Below, piece after piece: positions 28,369 to 36,866 of a stretch of 64,000 nucleotides of DNA; within the stretch, counting starts at the first letter, position 1; every line of letters begins with the position of its first letter. A model generated the notes under the pieces. The model was not told the DNA's origin, made no database searches, and saw nothing but the letters and a program-made list of their open reading frames with translations. The DNA is from Leeuwenhoekiella palythoae. GTDB taxonomy: Bacteria; Bacteroidota; Bacteroidia; Flavobacteriales; Flavobacteriaceae. The stretch covers positions 558,001-622,000 of the forward strand of contig NZ_FQXT01000002.1 in NCBI RefSeq assembly GCF_900130045.1, given 5' to 3'. The translations under genes and the position numbers were made by a program.

Positions 28369-29594
28369 TTGTATTTAGGTTTCATAAACCAAATACCGTC
28401 TAAGCTAAAATTGAGCGATAAAGAATGAATATTCTCGCGAATGAGTCCGTTTGCGATTTCTCCATTTCTTCCGTAGGAATACATCAGGTTTAGTTTAGAT
28501 CCGCTGCGGCTCACCGGCAATCCCAGACCTACGCTTACCGCATAACTTGAGACATCGCTACCCGCTATGTTCAGGTAGCCTGTGTCGTAATTAAAACCGG
28601 CACGATATTCTACATTTTGCCAATAATATAAACCACCGGGACGCGGTGTAAAATTGAGTCCGGCTTTAAAACTGTCCTGATCTTTGTAGGTATTGAGCGA
28701 AGATTCTTGTTCGGTTTGCGACCATAATTTTCTGGAATAATCGGCATATACGGCATAGCTTTTACCAAATTTAAATTCGGTGCCAAAGCCCATTTCTAGC
28801 GGTAATTCAAAATCTTTAACCGAAGTTTCTTCGGTGATCGCATCATCATAATCTTGAGTGATGATGCTGTTTTGTGTTGCTTCTAAAGCAGTGGGTAATT
28901 TTACGGTTGATCCTATCGAAATACTTTCGGTTACATCATATTGCAAACCCGCACCTAAACGGAAACCATTATACCTATTTTCACGCTGAATGTCTAGCGC
29001 ATACCCTACGATGCTGTTGTACTCAGTTTGTTCTGTTTTTCCGAAGAAATAAGAGCCTGTCACCCCTAGGCGCAACCGGTCAAAAAAGTTGTACCCGTAA
29101 TTAAGATCAAGACTATTGACCGAACCATTTGCAGTGACGTCTGAGGTATAAAATGAAGTTGAGCCTTCAATACTTCTAGAAATTCCGGTGATGTCGTAAC
29201 CCACATTTGAATAAGGCGATAAAACCACACTCACAGCCGACTTCTTAGTCACCGGAAACGCCATCGCCAGATTAGAAAAAGTTGAATTGCTTTGTTTAGA
29301 ACTCCCCGCGCCTTGACTCAAACTATACAGTTGTGTTTTATAACCTATATCAAAATAGAAGTGTTTTAAAGGCATTGCACCCAGTGAGGCCGGGTTGAGG
29401 TTGTTAAGCGAATTGTCTGATTTTAAAGCAATCCCGGCACCTCCCAACGCATTTGTTTTTCCGGTGGTAAAGGTATTAGGGATACCAATACCAAAAACGG
29501 AGTAAGGGGAATTAGAAAGTGCGTTGGTCTGTGCCAAAAGACTGCTTGTTGCTAGTATCAAAAAAGCGATTGTAAAGCATTTATTCATCGTCAT
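28365..29594 (-). CDS. FadL/PorV-like outer membrane beta-barrel protein
   Basis: About 409 aa from ATG 29594 (another ATG at 29588); starts further upstream would precede the signal peptide MNKCFTIAFLILATSSLLAQ. Early conserved stretch SNSPYSVFGIGIPN and NALGGAGIALKSDNSLNNLNPASLG is typical of the Bacteroidota outer-membrane barrel group related to FadL/PorV; barrel strands follow to the C-terminus. Its start overlaps the end of the DUF4270 gene, so the two are co-translated. Possible roles: hydrophobic transport or surface-protein shuttle; not decided. Confidence 0.7.
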   Translation of the reverse strand: MTMNKCFTIAFLILATSSLLAQTNALSNSPYSVFGIGIPNTFTTGKTNALGGAGIALKSDNSLNNLNPASLGAMPLKHFYFDIGYKTQLYSLSQGAGSSKQSNSTFSNLAMAFPVTKKSAVSVVLSPYSNVGYDITGISRSIEGSTSFYTSDVTANGSVNSLDLNYGYNFFDRLRLGVTGSYFFGKTEQTEYNSIVGYALDIQRENRYNGFRLGAGLQYDVTESISIGSTVKLPTALEATQNSIITQDYDDAITEETSVKDFELPLEMGFGTEFKFGKSYAVYADYSRKLWSQTEQESSLNTYKDQDSFKAGLNFTPRPGGLYYWQNVEYRAGFNYDTGYLNIAGSDVSSYAVSVGLGLPVSRSGSKLNLMYSYGRNGEIANGLIRENIHSLSLNFSLDGIWFMKPKYN

Positions 29595-30894
29595 AAACCG
29601 CGTATATAAGTATGATTTGAAGTTTGAGATCGTCGTCTGCCGCGTGCTCTCCAAAGAACGCATAGCGGTTCACAGACTGGTTGTTTTCGGGATCAACGAG
29701 GGCTAAATACCAGTTGTCTCCATTAGAATCGGTGCGTTTTTCATCTAAGAAATAATGAATAGGAAGCGCATATGTACGTTGCGAAAATTCATCAGACTCT
29801 GCTGCAATGCTGGCGGTAGCCTCACTTCCTTCGTAATCATAAAGGGTTCCCAGCGCTACATTTTTTTGATCTATAATATAAGAGGACAAGGTTTCTTGTG
29901 CCGGTAACGATGTGCTTTCAGTAGCGGTATTAAGAGAGATCACAAGATTGGCACTTAGTAAGGTGCCTTTGCCTTCTATATAATCCAGACCGGCAAGGTT
30001 AGGAATGTCTATACGTGTGGCCAGGCCTACGCCTCCTTGCACGTAACTCATCATATTGGTAGCGTTAGAGGCAACCTCATCTTCCTGTTCTTCTAATGTT
30101 GAAAAATAGGTGCCATTACGCTCGCTACTGATGTTATGAAAGGTATAACTACTGTTAAAGGTCATATCAAATGACTCGCTTTCGTCAACTTCAACTTCGT
30201 TAGGAAGCGAGTAATAAATGCGCAAAGTACTCGTAGGTAATATGCCTAGAATGGTCGTATTATCGCTTCCCGGATCTAAAAGGAGTCCGCGATGATAGCG
30301 CAAAAATTCATCGGAATTGTTGATCTCATTCTCTTGGATTTCTGAAAACAAAAGTTGGCCATAGTCATCATCAAGGCGCAGATGCAGCGAATCTTCATCA
30401 ATAGGGCGCGGTACAAACTGTACATCGCCTACCGTATTTTCATCATAATTAAAAGAAGTGGTATTGTAAAAATAACCATCCTCTGTCGCTTTAATATCCT
30501 GAAGCACTTCGTGGATCTTTAAGCGCTGCACTTGGGTAGTGTCATTATAGAAATAATCATCATAATTAAGAATCAGCGCTATAGAATCAAACACTGCATC
30601 ACTATCTAAAGTATAGGTGCTGTTAGATAATTGGGTGTAGATCTTACTGGTGGTTTTCCCAAAAATAGGATCGGTATACGCACCTAGCAGAAGGCGATCT
30701 GTAGAAGAAACCTGCACCGAATCAAATTTAAAAGTGCTGCTGCTTACCGTCATCGTGTCTATATAAAGCACGCGTGTATCACTTTCTACCCAATCTTCCC
30801 CTACAGGAAAGCTCGAGTCGTCTTGCGCACAAGAGGTCAATAACAAGAGCAAGACGCCCAGCGGGCAAAGCATCTGTATGCATTTAGTAAACAT
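29581..30894 (-). CDS. DUF4270 family lipoprotein
   Basis: 437 aa from ATG 30894 (TTG at 30915 would add 7 residues). Lipoprotein signal ending LLLLTSC, then the family's opening PVGEDWVESDTRVLYIDT and the block DRLLLGAYTDPIFGKTTSKIYTQL, which identify DUF4270, a Bacteroidota surface lipoprotein family without known function. Overlaps the next barrel gene by about 14 nt. Divergent from the DUF6268 gene across 227 nt. Confidence 0.82.
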   Translation of the reverse strand: MFTKCIQMLCPLGVLLLLLTSCAQDDSSFPVGEDWVESDTRVLYIDTMTVSSSTFKFDSVQVSSTDRLLLGAYTDPIFGKTTSKIYTQLSNSTYTLDSDAVFDSIALILNYDDYFYNDTTQVQRLKIHEVLQDIKATEDGYFYNTTSFNYDENTVGDVQFVPRPIDEDSLHLRLDDDYGQLLFSEIQENEINNSDEFLRYHRGLLLDPGSDNTTILGILPTSTLRIYYSLPNEVEVDESESFDMTFNSSYTFHNISSERNGTYFSTLEEQEDEVASNATNMMSYVQGGVGLATRIDIPNLAGLDYIEGKGTLLSANLVISLNTATESTSLPAQETLSSYIIDQKNVALGTLYDYEGSEATASIAAESDEFSQRTYALPIHYFLDEKRTDSNGDNWYLALVDPENNQSVNRYAFFGEHAADDDLKLQIILIYAVYDDE

Positions 30895-31093
30895 AGGCTG
30901 TTGAATTTTGGGCAAACCTAGCAGGCAGGTTTGGGCTGCTCAAATACAATAGACCAATCGGTAAAAAGCTACCCTCAACGCCAAGTTTTACACTACAAAC
31001 AAGGAAGAGCGAGGTTAATCGGTAAAATACCGGGGTGGGTAGAGGCATTTGCTGGGCTCATCTACTATTTTTTTTAGACTGAAATTCCGCCGG

Positions 31094-31101
31094 TAGTTTT
31101 G
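31094..31101 (+). promoter_or_regulatory. putative -7 box of the DUF6268-Kelch operon
   Basis: TAGTTTTG matches TAnnTTTG; the ATG at 31122 is 20 nt downstream. A run of T at 31069-31076 lies where the -33 region is expected, without a clear TTG. Confidence 0.45.
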
Positions 31102-31121
31102 GCCAAAATTAGAATTCAAAA

Positions 31122-31970
31122 ATGCACAGGTATTTTATTATGATCTTTTTGATTGCACATACGATAAGCTACAGTCAGGACAGCGTACTACAAGCTGAAC
31201 TTGCTTATGCGCTTATACCGGCGAGCAATCAGCGCGTTTCAGCACAACAAGTTGAGGCCGCATTGAAGGTGCCCTTAGATTTTGGTACTGTGCAATTGCA
31301 ACCCACAATAGGCTTGCGCAATTATGATTTTGAATTCTGGGAGAGCATGACTTTTAATACACACCCGATTGATAATGTAAACAATTTTTTTGCAGGTGTT
31401 GATGCAACTCATTCACTTGATGAGCAATGGCAACTTGATGCCTGGGGAGAAGCGTCTTGGGCTTCGGGGATCAACGCTAATGAAACCGTATTAACAGGAG
31501 CAGCAGCGCTTCAATATACTCTTAAAACGTTTCCGGCACATTTGAGGCTGGGTATACAATATGATACCCCTCTGGGAGATCGAGAACTCTTACCCTTGGT
31601 AGAATTAGCCGTCTCTACCCATCAGTTTTATTTACAATTAGGTTTCCCGGAGAGTCGTATCAGCTATGCTTTAAGCGAAAGCAGCACCTTGAGTACGCAT
31701 TTTGATTTTGAAGGTGATTATTTCTATGTGCCGCAAACTGTTGATTTTGCTGCCCAAACAGCAAATCAAGTAGGGATCGCCCGTCAAAAACTAGCGCTTG
31801 ATTATGCATATACCATAGACTCCATGTGGTCTTTTTCTTTAAGCGCTGGGTATTTATTTCAAAATGAGTTGAAGTTTTACGATAGTGCCCAGCACACAGT
31901 AAACACCTTAAATATGGGCGCCGGGCCTGTTTTTTCTACCGGAATTAAATTCAATTTTTCAAAACAATAA
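31122..31970 (+). CDS. DUF6268-like outer membrane beta-barrel protein
   Basis: 282 aa with signal peptide 1-18 (ISYSQ). Alternating hydrophobic/polar strands, motifs such as ALKVPLDFGTVQLQPTIG and GAAALQYTLKTFPAHLRLG, and a C-terminus FSTGIKFNF typical of a small outer-membrane barrel. Family assignment to DUF6268 is from memory and moderate. Two nucleotides separate it from the Kelch gene. Confidence 0.6.
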   Translation: MHRYFIMIFLIAHTISYSQDSVLQAELAYALIPASNQRVSAQQVEAALKVPLDFGTVQLQPTIGLRNYDFEFWESMTFNTHPIDNVNNFFAGVDATHSLDEQWQLDAWGEASWASGINANETVLTGAAALQYTLKTFPAHLRLGIQYDTPLGDRELLPLVELAVSTHQFYLQLGFPESRISYALSESSTLSTHFDFEGDYFYVPQTVDFAAQTANQVGIARQKLALDYAYTIDSMWSFSLSAGYLFQNELKFYDSAQHTVNTLNMGAGPVFSTGIKFNFSKQ

Positions 31971-31972
31971 AC

Positions 31973-32965
31973 ATGAAACGCATGACTAACAATCGAATAG
32001 TATTAACGCTTACCGCATTTTGTGCTCTGGCTCTGGGAAGCTGTAGCAGTGATGATTCTGGAGATCGCGGAAACTGGAAACAACGCTCTGTTTTTGACGG
32101 TGTTCCCCGCAGTAATGTGGCTGCATTTACCATAGGAAGCTACGGTTATATGGGTACTGGCTACGACGGAGACGATTACCTAACCGATTTTTGGCAATAT
32201 GATATTGAGAATGACTATTGGGTGCAAAAAGCAGATTTTCCGGGTACTGCGCGTAGTAGTGCAAAGGGTTTTGAACTTGACGGTTTGGGCTATGTAGGCA
32301 CAGGATATGATGGTGATTTTGAACTCGCTGATTTCTGGGAGTACAATCCTGACAGCAATGTTTGGACGCAGAAAGCAGATTTTGGCGGAGGAGTACGCCG
32401 TGCAGCAACCGCGTTTAGTGGTTCTGGATATGGATATTTAGGTACAGGCTATGACGGAGATAACGACAAAAAAGATTTCTGGAAATACGATCCTGCAACA
32501 GACAGCTGGGAGGAGTTAGTAGGTTTTGGTGGCGATAAACGCCGCGATGCAACAGCTTTTGAACTTAACGGTTTGATCTACTTTGGAACGGGCGTAAGCA
32601 ACGGACTTTATTTAACTGATTTCTGGAGTTTTGATACTTCAGCAGATACCTGGACGCGCCTTACCGATCTGGATGAAGAGGATGATTATGCCATCACCAG
32701 ATCTAATGCAGTGAGCTTTAGCATAGATGGTTTAGGCTATATAGTGGCCGGTTATAGCGGTGGTGCTATTGCCAGTACGTGGGAGTACGACCCACTAAGT
32801 GATGAATGGGAAAATATTACAGCACTTGAAGCCACCGCGAGACAAGATGCGGTAAGCTTTACTACCGGAACGCGTGGCTTTGTGGCTCTGGGAAGATCAG
32901 GTAGTTTGTACCTCGATGATGCCTATGAATTGTTTCCGCAGGAAGAATACGATGATGAAGATTAA
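31973..32965 (+). CDS. six-bladed Kelch-repeat lipoprotein
   Basis: 330 aa lipoprotein (signal ending ALALGSC, Cys23). Six Kelch-type repeats of about 45-48 residues; blades 1-3 carry nearly identical GTGYDGD, each followed by a DFW-x-YD/N motif and W. Blades 4-6 diverge (GTGVSNG, VAGYSGG, ALGRSGS). The fold is a beta-propeller for binding protein or glycan; the Asp-rich turns could bind calcium. No galactose-oxidase copper ligands were seen. Co-transcribed with the barrel protein. Confidence 0.85.
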   Translation: MKRMTNNRIVLTLTAFCALALGSCSSDDSGDRGNWKQRSVFDGVPRSNVAAFTIGSYGYMGTGYDGDDYLTDFWQYDIENDYWVQKADFPGTARSSAKGFELDGLGYVGTGYDGDFELADFWEYNPDSNVWTQKADFGGGVRRAATAFSGSGYGYLGTGYDGDNDKKDFWKYDPATDSWEELVGFGGDKRRDATAFELNGLIYFGTGVSNGLYLTDFWSFDTSADTWTRLTDLDEEDDYAITRSNAVSFSIDGLGYIVAGYSGGAIASTWEYDPLSDEWENITALEATARQDAVSFTTGTRGFVALGRSGSLYLDDAYELFPQEEYDDED

Positions 32966-32985
32966 TAATTGAGTTTTTTTGTTTC

Positions 32986-33037
32986 CCCGGGGTGTTTTTT
33001 ATAATGTACAGAGAAGTTTTAGCACCCCGGGTTTTTT
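32986..33037 (+). terminator. terminator between Kelch and DUF4907 genes
   Basis: Perfect 9-bp inverted repeat CCCGGGGTG (32986-32994) and CACCCCGGG (33023-33031) followed by TTTTTT; the 28-nt loop is long. Each arm is followed by its own T-run. It probably reduces readthrough into the DUF4907 gene. Confidence 0.65.
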
Positions 33038-33052
33038 ATATACACTAATAAA

Positions 33053-33385
33053 ATGCGTTTACGAGCAGGATTACTTTATATCGGGATAACCTTATGCATT
33101 GTGCTTATAGCAGGTGTGTTGTGGTTTATTAATGAAGAGCAAACCGTGTACACGCACGTTTTTGAGACCGAAAGTGGCTTTGGTTATGCCATCATAGATC
33201 ACGGTCAGATTCTCATACGACAAGAGCATATTCCTGCAATTGCTAAAGAACAAGGCTTTTGCTCAGCAACCGATGCAGAACGAGTAGGAGATTTAGTACT
33301 TCAAAAGATCAACCGAAAGCTAAATCCAGCAATCACCCAGAAAGAACTTCAAGAGTTGGGTGTACGTATAGATTGTAATCAATAG
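33053..33385 (+). CDS. DUF4907 family protein
   Basis: 110 aa with one N-terminal hydrophobic anchor (LLYIGITLCIVLIAGVLWFI). Family signatures: YTHVFETESGFGYAIIDHGQILIRQEHIPAI, here in parts, GFCSATDAERVGDLVLQKI and ITQKELQELGV. DUF4907 is a small Bacteroidota periplasmic family of unknown role, frequently found next to Kelch proteins and LytS kinases, as here. Confidence 0.78.
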   Translation: MRLRAGLLYIGITLCIVLIAGVLWFINEEQTVYTHVFETESGFGYAIIDHGQILIRQEHIPAIAKEQGFCSATDAERVGDLVLQKINRKLNPAITQKELQELGVRIDCNQ

Positions 33386-33437
33386 CTTAGGCGATAGACG
33401 AGATTGAATGCTCGGATATCTGGTGATCAACAATTGC

Positions 33438-33474
33438 TTGTAACAGGCTTGATTTTAGCTCGTAGTTACTTTTG
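33438..33474 (+). promoter_or_regulatory. putative promoter of the first LytS/LytTR pair
   Basis: TACTTTTG at 33467-33474 fits the -7 consensus. TTG triplets lie 15 nt (33449) and 26 nt (33438) upstream, neither ideally spaced. The ATG is at 33506. Confidence 0.45.
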
Positions 33475-33505
33475 AAAACCCACAGAATTTAATCAAGCAG
33501 CGCTT

Positions 33506-34522
33506 ATGTCTAGAAAAGTACTACTTCACGCAGGAGTCTGGCTTATATTTTTAAGTCTGCTCACCGTTGAGATTTATTGGAACGCAGAGCGCTTTCCTAT
33601 GTTTGCAGCTTCGGCATTAGTGCTCAATATGCTGCTATTTTATTTAAACTATTCGGTATTAGTGCCTCGGTTTTTATTGCGAAAAAAAACCAAAACTTAT
33701 ATACTTAGTATCGTTTTAGCACTGGCGATAACGCTGTGTTTCCGCGAGTTTGTAATTGTAGATCAGCCGCCGGAAGGAATGCGTAAACCTTTAGGGCCTT
33801 TAGGCCCCGAACCGCCATTTTTCAATATTTTAAAATTCCTTTTTCCTTTTTTTATTTCCTTGAGTTTTGTGGTGATCGGTACTGCAGTAAAAGTTTATGA
33901 AGAGTGGAACCGAAGCTTGGTTGAAGAAAAAGAGATCGAAGCTTTTAAAACCCGTACCGAACTGCACTACCTCAAAAATCAATTGAGTCCGCATTTTTTA
34001 TTCAATTCCTTAAACAGTATTTATTCGCTGATCAATGCAAAATCTGAAGAAGCTTCAGAAGCGGTGATTATGCTTTCTGAACTTATGCGCTATATGTTGT
34101 ATCAGGCAGATAGTGAATTTGTAGCATTAGCTGACGAGCTGGCTTATACTCAAAATTATGTGCGGCTGCAGCGCTTGCGTATCGCGAATAATGAGAATGT
34201 CACCCTTAATATTCACGGGGCGGTAACGCACCAGAAAATCAGACCGCTGCTGCTGATTTCTTTTATAGAAAACGCGTTTAAATACGGCACCGATTATAAA
34301 GGAAATACCGAAGTACGCATCGTGATCACTGTTAAAGACCAAACCCTAGAATTTGAATGCCGAAACCTCATTGGCGCTAGAAAACGCGACCAACATAACT
34401 CTGGGATTGGATTGAAAAATACCACAGACCGACTCGAATTGCTTTACGCAGAGAAACACCACCTGAAGGTGTATGAAGAAGACTCAAAATTTGTGGTACA
34501 TTTGAAACTAAATTTAGATTAA
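33506..34522 (+). CDS. LytS-type sensor histidine kinase
   Basis: 338 aa. Four membrane helices in the first 130 residues, a Pro/Gly loop (QPPEGMRKPLGPLGPEPP) between helices 3 and 4, then His_kinase (PF06580) with the phospho-acceptor His in LSPHFLFNSLNS and ATP-binding PLLLISFIENAFKYG and GIGLKNTTDRLELLY. Its TAA shares a base with the ATG of the next gene (TAATG). Likely senses a membrane or envelope signal and phosphorylates the LytTR regulator. Confidence 0.88.
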   Translation: MSRKVLLHAGVWLIFLSLLTVEIYWNAERFPMFAASALVLNMLLFYLNYSVLVPRFLLRKKTKTYILSIVLALAITLCFREFVIVDQPPEGMRKPLGPLGPEPPFFNILKFLFPFFISLSFVVIGTAVKVYEEWNRSLVEEKEIEAFKTRTELHYLKNQLSPHFLFNSLNSIYSLINAKSEEASEAVIMLSELMRYMLYQADSEFVALADELAYTQNYVRLQRLRIANNENVTLNIHGAVTHQKIRPLLLISFIENAFKYGTDYKGNTEVRIVITVKDQTLEFECRNLIGARKRDQHNSGIGLKNTTDRLELLYAEKHHLKVYEEDSKFVVHLKLNLD

Positions 34523-35253
34523 TGCGTTGCATACTGGTAGATGATGAGCCTTTAGCATTAGATGTGCTTTCTTCATACTTAGAAAAAGTAGAAGGGGTGC
34601 AGCTGGTAGCGCGATGTACTAATCCGCTTGAGGCGATACGCATTTTGAGCGAAGAGGCGATAGACCTCGTATTTCTAGATATCGAGATGCCTAATCTTTC
34701 GGGCATTGACCTGGTGAAATCCCTTGACCGTTTACCACAGTTTATTTTTACTACGGCTTATCCGCAATATGCTCTGGAAGGCTTCGATCTAAATGCCACA
34801 GATTATTTGGTGAAACCGGTACCATTTCCACGATTTCTTAAGGCAATAGCCCGTGCAAAAGAAAAGCACGAAGCCGGGCAAAAACCTACAGAAATTAAGG
34901 CAAATGCTACGCTTGCGGTTCCGCAGGAAAGTCTACCCGATTTTATTTTTGTAAAATCTGAATATGAGAATATCAAGATCAATACGGCAGATATTAAATA
35001 CCTACAAGGCTTAAAAGATTATATAAAAATCTATACCAATCAGGGCGATAAGGCCATTCTTACCCTCAGTAGTTTTAAAGAGCTCTTAGATAAATTGCCC
35101 GGAAGTCACTTTTTACGTGTACATCGCAGTTATGTGGTGAATATAAACGCTATAAGAGCGGTACAGAAAAGCAAGATTTTAATAGGAGATATTCGCATTC
35201 CTATTGGGGAAACCTATAAAGAAGAGGTATTAAAACAGCTTAATATTTCTTAA
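34522..35253 (+). CDS. LytTR family response regulator
   Basis: 243 aa. Receiver domain 1-115 with DDEP acidic pair, phospho-acceptor Asp in VFLDIEMP, Thr in FTTAY and Lys in DYLVKP; LytTR DNA-binding domain at about 140-240 (LPGSHFLRVHRSYVVN). Translationally coupled to the kinase. Targets unknown; the Kelch/DUF4907 cluster upstream is a natural candidate. Confidence 0.9.
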   Translation: MRCILVDDEPLALDVLSSYLEKVEGVQLVARCTNPLEAIRILSEEAIDLVFLDIEMPNLSGIDLVKSLDRLPQFIFTTAYPQYALEGFDLNATDYLVKPVPFPRFLKAIARAKEKHEAGQKPTEIKANATLAVPQESLPDFIFVKSEYENIKINTADIKYLQGLKDYIKIYTNQGDKAILTLSSFKELLDKLPGSHFLRVHRSYVVNINAIRAVQKSKILIGDIRIPIGETYKEEVLKQLNIS

Positions 35254-35262
35254 GCGATCTTA

Positions 35263-35907
35263 CTAAAATTCAATAAGAACCAAGTAGGCATTGTTAGCCA
35301 GCGCTTCTAAGGCTATCGCTTGCTGATCCCAGAGGCAAATTCCTTCGCCAGTTTCTACGAGTCGGTTTTGAAATTCAAAAGCGCCCTGTAACACGTACGC
35401 AAAGACCGATGTGTTCTCCTTTTTATAATGGTAAACGGTTTCTTCACGACCTTCAAACTGTCCTAAATGTACTGCTGCGGAAGCTTGAACGTCAAGATTG
35501 TGCAGTTTATTTATAGCCTTAAGCGTATAGTCTTGAATTTGGAAAGGCGCCTCGGAATCGCTTTTGATCAAAAACAGTAAGAAGCGTACACTATGATCAG
35601 GATACACATTTTTAAACCGAAGTTTAGTACCTGCTTTTACCGAAACCTGAGCCACCTGATTGATGTGAATAAAGGTTTCATCAGTATTTATGTTACATTC
35701 TATTGCGCCAAAAAGCGGTACAATAAATAAGGTTCCTGTGGTGGTGATCCATTTGTTGTGCATAGTCCCCGGCGGAATGAAAATATCAGCAAAAAGCTCA
35801 AAAGTTGTTGCAGTTTTGGGATTACCAATCGCACGAATCTCACGACCGCGATCGTCTGCTTGGCGTTTTCTATAAAATTGTGCGGGTGCTTGAGCTGTGG
35901 GTATCAT
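35263..35907 (-). CDS. pirin-like bicupin (quercetinase-type) protein
   Basis: 214 aa. The N-terminal cupin has FIPPGTMHNKWITTTG and IHINQVAQVSVKAGT, the C-terminal part FAYVLQGAFEFQNRLVETGEGICLWD, resembling the C-terminal cupin of pirin/YhaK proteins. The metal-binding His set is incomplete by eye, so enzymatic activity is uncertain. Convergent with the LytTR gene (9-nt gap) and downstream of the intradiol dioxygenase gene on the same strand. Confidence 0.6.
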   Translation of the reverse strand: MIPTAQAPAQFYRKRQADDRGREIRAIGNPKTATTFELFADIFIPPGTMHNKWITTTGTLFIVPLFGAIECNINTDETFIHINQVAQVSVKAGTKLRFKNVYPDHSVRFLLFLIKSDSEAPFQIQDYTLKAINKLHNLDVQASAAVHLGQFEGREETVYHYKKENTSVFAYVLQGAFEFQNRLVETGEGICLWDQQAIALEALANNAYLVLIEF

Positions 35908-35945
35908 TGCAGAACTGATTTTAGGTGTTTTAAGGTGAATCTGCA

Positions 35946-35984
35946 GGGATACACTTGAGGTTTTAGGAGAAAAGAATGTATCCC
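35946..35984. terminator. hairpin between dioxygenase and bicupin genes
   Basis: Inverted repeat GGGATACA (35946-35953) and TGTATCCC (35977-35984), with flanking CTG...CAG partly extending the stem. No long T-run on the minus strand. Terminator or regulatory hairpin. Confidence 0.4.
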
Positions 35985-36015
35985 CTACAGATTACTATCA
36001 ATCAAAAAACTATTG

Positions 36016-36768
36016 TTAAGCTTTTACATTTATTATATGATCCAGAGTATAGCCTTCACTCACCGAACCACTAAGCGTTGCGAGTTCATTAGCGATGCCA
36101 TCACTAAATACATTGTCATAAGCATTATAAGTATAGCCAGACATTCCTTTGGTATATCCATAATCTGAAGCTGCGTTTACGGCAACCACAGCACTATCAT
36201 CTCCCTCAGGAAATGCGATTTGAGTTACTAATAATGAAGTGCCGGTAGTATTATAGATGTGCACGTGTATATGAGTCGCACGACCATTATACCAGCCCGG
36301 GAATATAGATTGAAACTTTACCAAACCATCGGCATCGCTTATTTGTCTTCCTCTTAAAAAATGATAGTTTTGATAATTGGTGCTTTGCATTCCACTACCG
36401 CCATATTCAGAATAATTCCCATCGGCATCACAATGCCAGATATCTACGATGGCATTTTGCAGGACGGCACACGCATTATTCACATCCCGAATTACGAGGT
36501 TGATGGCAAGAGCAACGCCGGTGCGATCTCCTGTGATATCAACACGCTCCAGATCTTCGGGGTCGTTGGTAGGAAAAGGTCCCGCAGTTTCAGAATTGGT
36601 GACCGCACATTCAGAACTGGTCGAAGTCACATCTGTAGCTCCAGAAGAGCCGGTATTGCTATCGGTGGTTGTAAGAGCATCATTATCTGACGAACATGCA
36701 AATAAACCTACACCGGTAGCCGCAAGGCCCATTAGTCCGATTCCTTTTAAAAATTCTTTACGATCCAT
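36016..36768 (-). CDS. intradiol ring-cleavage dioxygenase family protein
   Basis: 250 aa. N-terminus MDRKEFLKGIGLMGLAATGVGLFAC is a lipoprotein (possibly Tat-like) signal with Cys25. Dioxygenase core: TAGPFPTNDPED, IVDIWHCDADGNYSEYGG, FPGWYNGRATHIHVHIY; the two Tyr and two His iron ligands of protocatechuate 3,4-dioxygenase-type enzymes are present. Exported intradiol dioxygenases could open catechols in the periplasm or at the surface. Its upstream region carries a LytTR-like direct repeat, so the adjacent LytS/LytTR pair likely controls it. Confidence 0.82.
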   Translation of the reverse strand: MDRKEFLKGIGLMGLAATGVGLFACSSDNDALTTTDSNTGSSGATDVTSTSSECAVTNSETAGPFPTNDPEDLERVDITGDRTGVALAINLVIRDVNNACAVLQNAIVDIWHCDADGNYSEYGGSGMQSTNYQNYHFLRGRQISDADGLVKFQSIFPGWYNGRATHIHVHIYNTTGTSLLVTQIAFPEGDDSAVVAVNAASDYGYTKGMSGYTYNAYDNVFSDGIANELATLSGSVSEGYTLDHIINVKA

Positions 36769-36787
36769 AATACATTTTATTACAGAT

Positions 36788-36795
36788 CAAATGTA
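36788..36795 (-). promoter_or_regulatory. putative -7 box of the dioxygenase gene
   Basis: TACATTTG on the minus strand, 20 nt before the ATG at 36768. The paired 9-bp repeats at 36824-36853 lie just upstream, a usual place for an activator site. Confidence 0.5.
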
Positions 36796-36823
36796 ACTGA
36801 GTAGGTTGGGACGAGAAAAAAGA

Positions 36824-36853
36824 TGCGGTAAAGCAGGTAAAGTTTGCGGTAAA
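36824..36853. promoter_or_regulatory. candidate LytTR operator 1 (direct repeat)
   Basis: TGCGGTAAA occurs at 36824-36832 and 36845-36853, 21 bp (two helical turns) apart with a 12-bp spacer. This is the geometry known for LytTR-domain regulators such as AgrA and ComE. The same motif and spacing recur at 38739-38768. Confidence 0.65.
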
Positions 36854-36866
36854 CAGAAAGTTGTGC

